From contig CP136069.1 in the NCBI GenBank assembly GCA_032622095.1, positions 49,338,760 through 49,402,759 on the forward strand: a stretch of 64,000 nucleotides of DNA. Direction: 5' to 3'. The notes below the pieces were generated by a model. It saw only the letters and a program-made list of their open reading frames with translations, had not been told where the DNA came from and searched no databases. A program made the translations under genes and the position numbers. Shown in pieces: positions 54,200 through 64,000 of this stretch. Position 1 is the first letter of the stretch. Each line of letters opens with the position of its first letter. The DNA is from Siphonodentalium dalli (Eukaryota; Mollusca; Scaphopoda; Gadilida; Siphonodentaliidae).

Positions 54200-55437
54200 T
54201 GGATCTTAACACAGAGGTTAGGTTCACAAGTTCAACTTGGAAACGACAAAGAGCATCCAATGGTGTTCTATTCATTACATTGTTTGAATAACAAGACAGT
54301 CAATGACTGTGGGGTCGCTCACCAGACTGCAAAGACTGATAAGACTGGGACTCTGGAGACCACAACAGTCAGAACTTTTCATAATCACTTTAAAAGAAGT
54401 AGATCTAAACAGGATATGTGGCCAAATTACCAAATGTACACTACTGATCACCCCACCCCCCCCCCCCCCCAACAAGTCCCCTCCCGACTGGGCTCCAGAC
54501 TCCCAAGTCTTAGGTTGGAATTACACAATTGATATCTCAAACTTTCCCAATTGTTGGAAATTTCCAATCTCACAAGCGCCTTTTTTTTATAAAATAGACC
54601 TGATGGTCCTTGTGAAGGAAGCATATTAAGAAGGATACTGTCCTATTTTTCAAGGTTACCCCATTAAAAATATCTGTATCACAGTCAAACAAGAACATTC
54701 CATGCTAAATAAGCCAACTAGTTCTTGACTCTGCCATACAAATTTTAAGAATTACTATGTTGTGAAATAGTTATGTCTCTGGCAATGCCCTTATTCGACT
54801 TTGTGATGCCATTTTCACAAATCTGTCACCCAAGGTAATTTCCTACTAAATATAAGCAAAATAGGCCATTTCATTCTTGCATAGAAGACGTATGATTAAT
54901 TACTATGGAGAGAAAGAGTAATGTAGCTGGCCTTGCACCTACTTGACCTGGTGACCCTGATTAAACAAATCTGAATCACACATCACCAAAGGAGCCTCAA
55001 TATTAAATGTGAACTAAATAGAGCTGGTGGTTCTTTCAAAGAACACTTTTCAAGTTTGCCAAATATGTTCTGGTGAAGTGGTGGGTGTGGGAGAGTTAAA
55101 TGTCCTGTTGAAAGATTTGAACAATACATATGATAGATTGATGTTGTAATTGGGAATTAATGACCTCTAGCAGATCTCCAGGAAATGTTTATAAAAATGT
55201 CAGACTTCACTTGCAATTTTTAATATTTTGTGGAGTTATGTCCCTGCCCACATTTGACCCAGTGACCTCATTTGAACAAATCTGAATGTGAGTCACCTAG
55301 GCAATATCCAAACCAACTATGAACCCATTCGGTCTTATGGTTCCAGAGGAGAAGTTTAAAGAATTGTTGACGGACGGACGAGGAGTGATGACTATAGCTC
55401 CACCAGAGACTTTGTCTCAGGTGAGCCAACAACTATT
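54200..55437 (+). repeat. GACG-tailed repeat family, copy D1
   Basis: It contains eroded modules with GACCCAGTGACCTCATTTGA and AATCTGAATGTGAGTCACC, then a short GACGGACGG tract (about 55370), then GATGACTATAGCTCCACCAG and the imperfect hairpin AGCTCCACCAGAGAC/GTCTCAGGTGAGC (55396-55426). The left boundary is uncertain. It is non-coding. Poly-C at about 54457-54470. Confidence 0.55.
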
Positions 55438-55734
55438 GAAATTATAGAATGACTCCCCCCGCCCACTTTGGATCCCAAAATGCAACAGAATTCAAAAAAT
55501 TTTAATGGAAGGGGAAGAACTCCATCTTTAATATATAGAGTTATTCCCCCTGCATTGAACATAATTTAGCTTTTTACTGCAATCTAGATGACAAAACTCT
55601 TTGGCAACTCAATAAAAACAACATGTCCACAGTTTATTATACTGGATAAGTTGATAATACAATGTTTTGGAGCTTGCTCTTTCAAATGGTATATAATATG
55701 CCATATATTTTATATAATGTAATCTGGGGGTTAA
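55438..55734. other. No gene seen
   Basis: Nothing recognisable; A/T-rich. Confidence 0.45.
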
Positions 55735-56350
55735 AACTTTAAGTAGTTTACTATTGTATATTCATTTTAGTCTATATAATTAATTTTGAGAAAACAAATT
55801 ACATCTCATTGAACAAATCTGCTAATTCCACCCCCTCAACCCATGGGGACATCCCTGCAAGAATAGGACATCTGTGATTTATTGGATGCTTGTCTACATT
55901 TGCCTAACAATATTTCCTTAACCTTGAAAGCCAGTGCATTCTCTTAGGTGAGGCTACATATGGGACGCTCACATATATAAGACAATGCACTGGCATGATA
56001 CTAGTACTTTGTTATAAAATAATAAATATTGGACAAATATTAAAACTAGGAGCTCATTTCTCTTGATCAATGGTCTATTATTTTATATTCATTTTATTTT
56101 AGTATATGTAATTGGTTTGGAAAAACAATTACATCTCAATGAACAAATCTGAGAAATTTGCCCCCTCCCCAAACATATGTGGGGACATCCCTGCGAGAAT
56201 AGGACATGTGTGATTTATTTGGATGTCTGACTATATTGGCCCAACAATATTTCCTTGATCTTGAACCCCAGTGTATTCTCTTATATATAGGATAATACAC
56301 TGGTGCAGGGTCTTTATTGCTGTACCAGCATAGCTCTGGTAATGAAATGG
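55735..56350. repeat. Tandem duplicate, 337 bp period, with weak hairpins
   Basis: Two copies (about 55735-55995 and 56075-56305) share ATTACATCTCA.TGAACAAA, GGGGACATCCCTGC.AGAAT and CAATATTTCCTTGA.CTTGAA. Each ends in a small palindrome (55930-55994, CCAGTGCATTCTCTTA...GCACTGG; and 56268-56303) that resembles the stem of the double-hairpin MITEs with several changes. Confidence 0.65.
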
Positions 56351-56459
56351 TTAATACTAATACTATTATAAAATGTGTACACTGTCAAACAGTTAGAGTT
56401 GTATTTGAGATTGCTGTAAACACATAGGATTAAATTTCATTCACACACATATTTCTCTC

Positions 56460-57273
56460 TTAGCCTGATAAATGTGGATATTGAGATAAAAGTTAATTAC
56501 TTTATAATGACTGGACACACAGCTGTGAGCACTGTGAGAATTAAGGCTGGTCAGTTCCTGGCATGTCATATAACTAAAGTGTAAGGCTTTTAATGGGGTG
56601 AACCTTGCAGGAATCTCTGGTGTGAGGTGGCAGGGACATGTAGTGGTGGGGGAGGTGGGGGTGGAGGGGGGGGCAAGTTTTAAAACAAGGATTTGAATTA
56701 ACTTCTTTTTAAGAGTTATGTCCCTGGGCCCTGGCTCTGTCCCTATTTGACCCAGTGACCCCATTTGAACAAATCTGAACCCCAGTCACACAAGAACTCT
56801 CCATACCAAATGTAAGCTAAATCGGTCAAATGGTTCAAAAGAAGAAGTCATTCTAATAATTACTATGGAGGAATAGAGTTATGGCCCTGGTTTCTCAACT
56901 AATCAACCTGGTGACCTCATTTTAACAAATCTGAATGTGAGTCAACTAGGGATCATCCACACCAAATATGAATCCATACGGCCTTATAGTTCAGTAAAAG
57001 AAGTCGTTCTAAGAATTACTATGGAGGAGTAGAGTTATGGCCCTGCTTTCACAACTATTCCACCCAGTGACCTCATTTGAACAAATCTGAATGTGATTCA
57101 CCTAGGGAACATCCACACCAAATATGAACACGTTAAGTCTTACGGTTCGGGACGAGAAGATGATTGTTGACGGACGGACGGACGGACAGACGGACGGACG
57201 GACGGACGCACGGACGACGGACGAGGAGTGATGACTATAGCTCCACCAGAGACTTCGTCTCAGGTGAGCTAAA
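56460..57273 (+). repeat. GACG-tailed repeat family, copy D2
   Basis: Three modules start at 56714, 56877 and 57033 (period about 156-163 bp), each with AGTTATG.CCCTG, CAGTGACC.CATTT.AACAAATC and CATCCACACCAAATATGAA. They are followed by the GACG microsatellite (57169-57225) and a terminal hairpin (57239-57270) ending GGTGAGCTAAAAA. Repeats of this build are, from memory, frequent in bivalve introns. Confidence 0.6.
57169..57225. repeat. (GACG)n microsatellite
   Basis: About 14 tetramers with a few substitutions, just before the D2 terminal hairpin. Confidence 0.9.
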
Positions 57274-57454
57274 AAGCGTGTCTTCACTTCTGTGTGAAAG
57301 TCGGGAAACAGATGAAATTCCTTCTGATTATGATAATATTTTGCAGAGTATTAGTTCTTTATATCTGTAGTTTGTGTCTTTATCAACCTATAACATCCCC
57401 ACTGCACTATTCATAGTTCTTCAAATGTGCCATGTCCATTCAAAGGGTAAAAAT
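57274..57454. other. No gene seen
   Basis: Nothing recognisable. Confidence 0.5.
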
Positions 57455-59097
57455 ATAATATGATCATGTACATAAACGTAATTTGCGCCCGCTTGTTACT
57501 GTTCGTGGGATTATCGGATGAATTGTTATCTTTATAGAAGGATTTGATGATAAGCCATAAGGGTGGATACACACATGCATGTAATCTCTGTAATTATCGT
57601 GTATTTGGCGTTTTACATGGATCATACAGACGATGTAATATGTGTCCACTGACAACCCAACCATTACATACGTGTTGAACGCACTGAGTTCTAGTTCCAA
57701 TTAAGTCGGAATGTAGATAAGCTGTTATCTTGGACCGAGTCAACAGGCCACTTAAAATAATTGTTCGTGGGATAAACCAAATGGTAGACTTTCTATTTAA
57801 ATAATTACCAGTTCTCTCTTATTTATAGCAGTGGTGGATCATGATTTCCCCGACGCGTGCATGGGCTATATATGACCCCGAAAGCTTCCAGGCGGGGGTG
57901 GCTAACTCTGAGCTATTCAAGTAAAACATATCATAGTGTACCTTCTTGCCCAGATTATTCCGACCGACACATTAAACTAAGTCCCTTATCGATGTGAAGC
58001 TTTCGAGAGCCCACCCATACAAGCACCATGGTTGAAAATGTTCTACATCAAGCCTGGATATGCCAGACGTATGGCTTCTGGTGGTCGTGCATTAATAAAA
58101 TGCCAGATATCACAGAGGCTTGACTAATTTCCGCATCTGTGAGAGAAGACATGTTTTGGACTGGCCTTAAATGTACTGATAGAAGACAATTTGACTTCGT
58201 TTAGCGCTGCTCACTTGTCTGGCCTGTTAACAATGAACCGCTCGCGCGCAGGTGATTAATGTTGTCAATTATTGGTGTGGCCATGTAAAATACATGTATT
58301 TTACATACATAAATTACATGCATGTGTGTATCCACCCTAATTATAATGGGACACAAGAAAATGATATATACAATGTATGTAAATAATCACATATAACGTA
58401 AATGTGGATATTTAGCCTGCCATGTAATACGAGTCTCAGCTGTCTGGCCATCGAAGCAGTCCTGTCTGGAATTTTGCGCGCCGGTGTAGGTGGTGACGTC
58501 ATGATGTACGTCTTGATGTCATGACGCCTTTACTGGTTTCCCAAGAAGCAATCTTAAAATGACTCTGCGATCTTTCAATCGGAACTTGAAGTTTCCGTTT
58601 GTCGGCCTTGAACATTGAGAATATTTCATCAATTTTTTTTAATAATTTTATGAAATATGTAAACAAAACTTGTTCATGCAATTTAACTTTTTTGTTAACC
58701 AGAGCTTTTGTTCAATTTACATTCACTTTTTGAAAATATATTTGGCTTTAGGAGCATGATGTTCCTATATATGATGAAGTATAGCTAACAGTTGCTAGAT
58801 CAAAGTTTTTTATTTTTGCCCTGGATCATTTTGCCCAATTACACATTTCGAGGTGGCATTAATCAATACAAAATGGTGACCGTTGCCAACAATAGAATTT
58901 TGGACTCCGCTGACCCTGGCTGACCCTTCAGTTATGAATAAATTATCCTATTTTAGGTGATTTCAATTTATTTTTAGATTGGGCCGAAAAAGTCGATTAG
59001 TATATATATCTCATATTCGCATACGCTTAACGCGTATACCCTGGTCGCTTCGCTTCCGCGGCTTCGCCGCGGGAGAGCGGGCGCTATTAAAAGGAGT
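57455..59097 (-). repeat. Composite repeat, right member of inverted pair
   Basis: The reverse complement matches 20998-22668 throughout, including the GC-rich hairpin end (CCGCGGCTTCGCCGCGG, then GAGAGCGGGCGCTATTA at 59097). The nested TIR element spans 57563-58339 (GGGTGGATACACACATGCAT ... GTGTGTATCCACCC). Confidence 0.75.
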
Positions 59098-59379
59098 AAT
59101 CAGAAATACGATAAAGTGACTGAACGAGTGTAATCAACAGTCGAATACATGTATAAGTATAGGGTAATGGCTGAAATAACTGTACGTTAGTTCAGTGAAG
59201 TCAATAACACAACCTATCGATAATTCGAATAGGAGAATCTACGGATCAAAACGAAATAATTAATGCAACTAAAACGTTTTATGAGAACCCTTATTCAGAA
59301 AAATGACACCCAATTTTTAGCACAACCCCAGCCACTTTGGTCGCCAAACCCTTAACACCGTCACAGTTATATAGATATA
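59098..59379. other. No gene seen
   Basis: A short stretch before the LINE remnant, with no recognisable content. Confidence 0.5.
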
Positions 59380-60440
59380 GATAATATAGAGGGCCAAATT
59401 ACATACCAGGCGCTTTCGGATGCACTGACAAAATTTAAAACGCAAAGTCTCCGGGACCAGATGGCTATACCACTGAATTCTATCAACGACTCATACGATA
59501 AGCAAGAAATGTCAATTACGCAGAAACAAGACAGTGAGAGCTTTCCGATGAATGACAACAAGCCATATTTCCGACTAAATCCTGAAAAATTACCCATAAT
59601 TGTGCTGTGGTTAAGAAGTCGATTATATTTAGGGCATTACTGTACATATTCAAATTCGTCTTCGATGGGAAACCAGACAGAATAAAACGAACAAAACTCT
59701 TTTAAAATTATGACAATGTGGGGGGGGGGGGGGGCTGCGTATGTTAAATATATACTCCTTTAAAGATGCAATAAACATAACTTGGGTGAGAAGTTGCATC
59801 ACCAAATCTGCCCCAGGGATTCCACTTGCTCGAACAGAGATGTCTGAACACCCATTATTCGGGATGTACGACCCAAGTACATTTATAATGATGAAAGGTC
59901 AACGAATAACCACTACAGGCGCGACGTTTTATTTAAGTTTCTCGAAATTACTCCAGTGCTGTCTATTTGGGTCACATAATGCTCGTAGAAAGGTAGATTA
60001 TATATTTATCGACTCACACGTATTTCGATAGTGAGAAACATTCAAAAGCGAATAATATTATGTGTATTTTGGAGCGCAAACCGCCATTTGGCTTTAACAA
60101 TCAACAATGAAGTTACGATAACTGTGAACGAGTGGAGAGAGAACGGGGTCATTTTTATTAACGATCTTTGCATAGCTGATGACCAATCTCTTTCAGTTGA
60201 ATCACTGAGATCGTATTTCGGTGTATCGACGAACTTTATTACACAACTATAGGACTTAGAAGAAACGTAATGGCTCTTTCTCAAGATTTATATTCGCTTT
60301 TAAGAAAAGTTCATGGCCCGATTATTCTAAACAATATGTCATTACTGATTCGCCAAAAACGGGGAGGAAGGTACTTCTATGACACATTCATCATAGAAAA
60401 TATAAACCCCTCATCGGTACTCATTCGTAAATGGAACAAC
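59380..60440 (+). mobile_element. Decayed L1/Tx1-like LINE pieces
   Basis: Around 59440-59500 one frame reads NAKSPGPDGYTTEFYQRL, the start of an L1-type reverse transcriptase. The catalytic part is deleted. After a G homopolymer (59718-59734), 59741-60031 reads MLNIYSFKDAINITWVRSCI, as in the GGL..N......ALK..W.RR C-terminal region of L1/Tx1. From 60110 a frame gives EVTITVNEWRENGVIFINDL followed by SVESLRSYFGVSTNFI, another hallmark of that region. Several frame changes show it is inactive. This is a different LINE clade from those at 1740, 5690, 19140 and 29760. Confidence 0.7.
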
Positions 60441-60441
60441 G

Positions 60442-60715
60442 ATTTAAAGTGATGTGATTAAATAGAAATGGAGAATAATCTTGCTCAAATTAGTTATTTT
60501 TATGAATATTAATCCAAATTAACAACACACACCGTCAGTCTTATATTTATATATCGATGGCGAAATCATTTGCGTTAGTTTATCGCCGATTGTTTCGTTC
60601 CGAATCGAGATGTAAATATTTACAATTGAGCGTAGTTCAGACGGGGTTTTCTATGGAGTTGTATGGTCGATTTGTTTGAGATTTTGGGCGATGTTAGTAG
60701 AATGCTACATTCCCC
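60442..60715 (+). repeat. Terminal segment family, second forward copy
   Basis: It starts ATTTAAAGTGATGTGATTAA and follows 52172-52490 through to GGGCGATGTTAGTAGAATG. It begins right at the end of the LINE remnant. Confidence 0.6.
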
Positions 60716-60949
60716 CAGTTGGCATAGCGCCTGAGTACTAATGTATCAGTATCACGCACCCGAACAAGTCCATAATATGTCTTTAAGCATGAACCTCCCA
60801 TGGAAGCAAATACTATCGAAACCTTTCAAACTATTACCAGATACTACATTTCGTTGATTCTAATAACTAGGATGATCGAAACGCATAAACCATTGAAAAA
60901 CATGCACATAGTAACAGATGGATCATGCAAAAGACGTAACTATTATTCA
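60716..60949. other. No gene seen
   Basis: No recognisable gene; a 79-codon frame (60800-61039) runs into the fold-back element. Confidence 0.45.
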
Positions 60950-61419
60950 TATGTGACCGGCCATATCAAATCCAGTCGTAAGTCGGGATTTGTTTACCCT
61001 GTGTCAATGCATTCTCTTATATATGCGAGTCGACCATAGGTCGCCTCGCATATATAAGAGAATGCATTGGCCTAACAATTTGTTATCATTTTGTTTGTTT
61101 AAATAAATGTTTCTTACAATTTTTAGGACATAAAATAAAAAACATCCATTATCCTGCAGAGAGCCCCACACATATATAAAAACATATAGAAGAGTGTCGT
61201 CTGCTCATGTTTGTCTGGGGCTCTGTATGGGTGAAATTATAAAATTGTTAAAGAATACAAGAAAAAATTATTAAAATTGTAAAACATTGTTAGGCAAATG
61301 CATTCTCTTATATATATGCGAGGCGACCTATGGTCGACTCGCATATATAAGAGAATGCATTGGCACAGGGTAAAAAAAATCCCGACTTACGACTGGATTT
61401 GATATGGCGGGTCACATAT
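60950..61419. mobile_element. Fold-back element carrying the double-hairpin module with other ends
   Basis: The arms (60950-61075 and 61295-61419) are inverse copies. The outer 45 bp are unlike the CCCTTTACCC ends of the MITE family: CCATATCAAATCCAGTCGTA and AGTCGGGATT are mirrored at the right. Inside are the same two 67-nt hairpins (61004-61070 and 61295-61363, the second with a 2-base insertion). The middle of about 220 bp is different. TTAA flanks are absent. The whole element folds as one long hairpin with two branches. Confidence 0.75.
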
Positions 61420-63064
61420 TTTAAACGATTGTCCTATGGTATAATTTGTTTTTTGAAATGTTGAATTTGGTTCGCAAAATCCGGTATTGATATGTCTACA
61501 TCAAAGGAAAGTTTACTCCTACAACCCATATCACGCAACAAAAAATAAAATAACCACCGCATTGATCACGCTGTTGACGTACGTTATCTAAAGTTCACCC
61601 CGGATGTCCTGTCTTTAAAGTCACTCATTTTGGAAATTAAGAACTTAGTCACAACCACATTATTGCACACGGAGTTCGGGGGGGGGGGCCGCCACTCCCG
61701 TTGATAATATAAATCGACAATTACAAATGTAATGTCTTCTTTGTAACTACTAATATTTCCCAATCTGAACCACAGAGCATGTTCGAGTATACTATGAAAG
61801 TTTATTCAAAGTTACAACGTTATATAAGCAAGTTGACTAAATATACCTATCTCTGCTAAGCAAAGGGTCCAGTCGTCCCCCCTCATGGGAAAATTTTCAG
61901 CAGCTGGAAATCTCATTCATGCCCAGGGATTTGGCGATAATGGGTTTGTCGGTGCATGTAAAGCTCCCCCGGGCCGGCCCAACAATTTAATATCACCCCA
62001 ACATTGCAACACCTGCCATAACATTGGTTGGACACTTCATATCAAAAGGAGATTGAAATTTCGATGGCTTTATATTGTAACAAGATTTTATGCGAAATTT
62101 TTTTTTTTAATTCCAACCGAAAGCAGGTTGGTGCAGATTAAATATATGGGACTTTGGAAATTTCGGTCCACGTCTATCTCCACGTCCCCGCCCATGCCTG
62201 ACACAAAAACCAACATTTCAAACTGGTATTATTGTTATATTTGATTAAACTCGTCACCGATGACGATAGTTGTTTATATTTGGTTAGAGGCATGTTGGTG
62301 TGGTTGTCGTGTTATAGTAATGACAAATCGATAATGTTACATGATGATGCTCCTGAAGTACTTATATGGGTCTTGATTTGTCGGTCAATAATGCGGGCTA
62401 AATGCTTTACTGATGTTCATAGAATGGATGTGAACCAAGAATTAAAGTAAATACCTGCCAACAAGCGCAATGAGGATTCAAGTATATTTACATTTATATC
62501 AGTTATAATTGATTATTTAAATAGTCATACGTTATGACATTGATACTTGGCTTTTATGTAGGTATATTAGTATATATGTATGGTTCCCGGAATCAATTAT
62601 ACGATAGTCACTAGTGAACGATATGGCAATCATCGATGGTATAAATAATAAATTGACGACCTACATGTAGTAACCTATTATTTGTACTTAAATCTAAACA
62701 CATGTGTGACTGTGAAGACATCAACCTTGTATGTCAGCGTTGCGATTAAATAGTTTACTCCAACCAACAAGGTTTCACTCGAGATTGCGCCGTCATTACT
62801 CTTGGCGAAAATAAGCTACAGTAGCGATGTCAGAATAAAACTCGGAATATACATTCATCGAATTTTAACATACCATCGACCCGGAACCATATGTACACAT
62901 CTATTGTATAATATTTCTATATATCTATTGTTTATATAATTATATATCTCAATATCCTTATGTTATACATGTATTAACTTGGATGAGAGAATAAAGCATT
63001 GAATCATAGACGAATTATCCATTTGAGTTTCGAGCATCATGCACATGAGCGCATTTGGTCACGA
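61420..63064. other. No gene recognised
   Basis: The frames 61885-62244 and 62232-62450 show no domain. Homopolymer G at 61678-61688. Nothing else is supported. Confidence 0.45.
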
Positions 63065-63070
63065 TTAAAA

Positions 63071-63463
63071 CCCTTTACCCAACAAACCGGCCAAAACCGG
63101 CCAAATAAAGCTTCAACAGCCTAAAATATCTTCGGTCTGTCTCAATAGAACCATACAAATATGGGTATCATTGGAACCGGCTCCTTGACCACATTGTGAT
63201 AGTTACAGTTATACCCTGTACCAATGCATTCTCTTATATATGCGAGTCGACCATAGGTCGCCTCGCATATATAAGAGAATGCATTGGCCTAAAAAAAAAT
63301 CTTTTTTTAACACTTTTTACCATTTTTTCTTACATTCTTTAACAATTTTATAATTTTTAATGTGTTAAGCCAATGCATTCTCTTATATATGCGAGGCGAC
63401 CTATGGTCGACTCGCATATATAAGAGAATGCATTGGCACAGGGCCCTTCTGTTGGGTAAAGGG
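63071..63463. mobile_element. TTAA-flanked double-hairpin MITE, copy 4
   Basis: 393 bp with CCCTTTACCCAACA ends. TTAA lies at 63464-63467 on the right. On the left TTAA (63065-63068) is followed by two extra A before CCCTTT. Both hairpins are intact (63221-63287 and 63370-63436). It has the same orientation as copies 2 and 3. Confidence 0.85.
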
Positions 63464-63467
63464 TTAA

Positions 63468-64000
63468 GGACAAGAATGCGAAGATTCGAGCAGGCTTTCC
63501 CAAAATAACTACAGTATAAATATATTTCCGTTCTGCACATACATATATGCCTGCATTATTTGTGTAGGTGTCTTTAGCGATATGTATCCTCAAATTATAC
63601 TCATATTATAATTGTTGCTTATGTCACAATCTGATCGATTCCGGGATCGATCAGTACAACATACATTTACATGTATATGCGGACTCTATGTGCCGCAGAA
63701 CTACGTACTCAAACCTTAGAGTATCACGATGGCCATCTTTACTTCAAAAGTGATAATTCTACCAGTTGTTCGCTGTTGCCAGGCAACCAAATAAAATAAA
63801 ATATTAGTTGAGATAAGCACACGTAGTGCTCAGGCTTATATTGCTTTGAGACGGTGTATCTTTTCCTAACATGTTTTACATAGTTTCCGGGGTATAAAAT
63901 AATTGATATGAATCGAAGACACATGAAACGCTTCCAGCAATTAATATTGATTATATTTCGATATTTGTCTGGTATAACACAATGTACATTCAACCTTTCT
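63468..64000. other. No gene seen
   Basis: Short anonymous frames only (for example 63739-63993 minus). Confidence 0.45.

Noticed and set aside
61885-62244. 119-codon plus-strand frame
   Set aside because: No recognisable domain and no coding context; similarity search would be needed.

Overview
This window looks like AT-rich nuclear DNA from a marine invertebrate, most likely a lophotrochozoan and probably a mollusc (a bivalve is my best guess). Three things point that way. Two intronless IL-17-like cytokine genes are present, from a family that is expanded in molluscs. Decayed CR1/L2-like and L1/Tx1-like LINEs, Helitron-like elements and many small inverted-repeat elements make up much of the rest. 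A repeat ending in a GACG microsatellite plus a hairpin (54.2-57.3 kb) is, as I recall, common in bivalves. Species cannot be read from the sequence. There is no operon structure, and I saw no rRNA, tRNA or CRISPR locus.

Host genes: the only convincing host coding sequences are two IL-17-like secreted proteins of 202 and 204 residues at 11985-12593 (+) and 48291-48905 (-), about 36 kb apart in opposite orientation. Each coding exon follows a splice acceptor 8 nt before the ATG, and their 3' flanks are almost identical for about 60 bp. A 29-codon fragment of a third paralog lies just downstream of the first gene.

Layout. 0-1.6 kb: remnant of an LTR element with an Env-like fragment. 1.7-7.0 kb: two LINE remnants and two copies of a TTAA-flanked MITE with double hairpins, one nested inside a TIR element. 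7.7-11.1 kb: a 3.4 kb interval bounded by inverted terminal sequences. 12-12.8 kb: IL-17 gene 1 and the paralog fragment. 13-20.6 kb: head-to-tail Helitron-like elements, a tandem segmental duplication and a LINE. 21.0-22.7 kb and 57.5-59.1 kb: an inverted pair of one composite repeat. 23.3-27.3 kb: a LINE scrap and two fold-back elements. 28.5-32.5 kb: a 145 bp hairpin and a minus-strand LINE reverse transcriptase. 34.4-36.6 kb: nested MITEs. 37.3-40.5 kb: a six-unit Helitron tandem array with a 954 bp higher-order period. 40.6-42.1 kb: degenerate tandem repeats. 42.7-47.9 kb: TTAA-flanked MITEs and minisatellites. 48.3-48.9 kb: IL-17 gene 2. 50.3-54.1 kb: MITE, TIR element and a Helitron doublet. 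54.2-57.3 kb: GACG-tailed repeats. 59.4-63.5 kb: an L1/Tx1-like LINE remnant and two more double-hairpin elements.

The most unusual structure is the MITE family at 4360, 6597, 50338 and 63071. Each copy carries two 67-nt hairpins (26 bp stem, 15 nt loop) that are reverse complements of each other. The same hairpin pair also sits inside an element with different ends at 60950-61419. All comparisons were made by eye; no alignment or database search was run.
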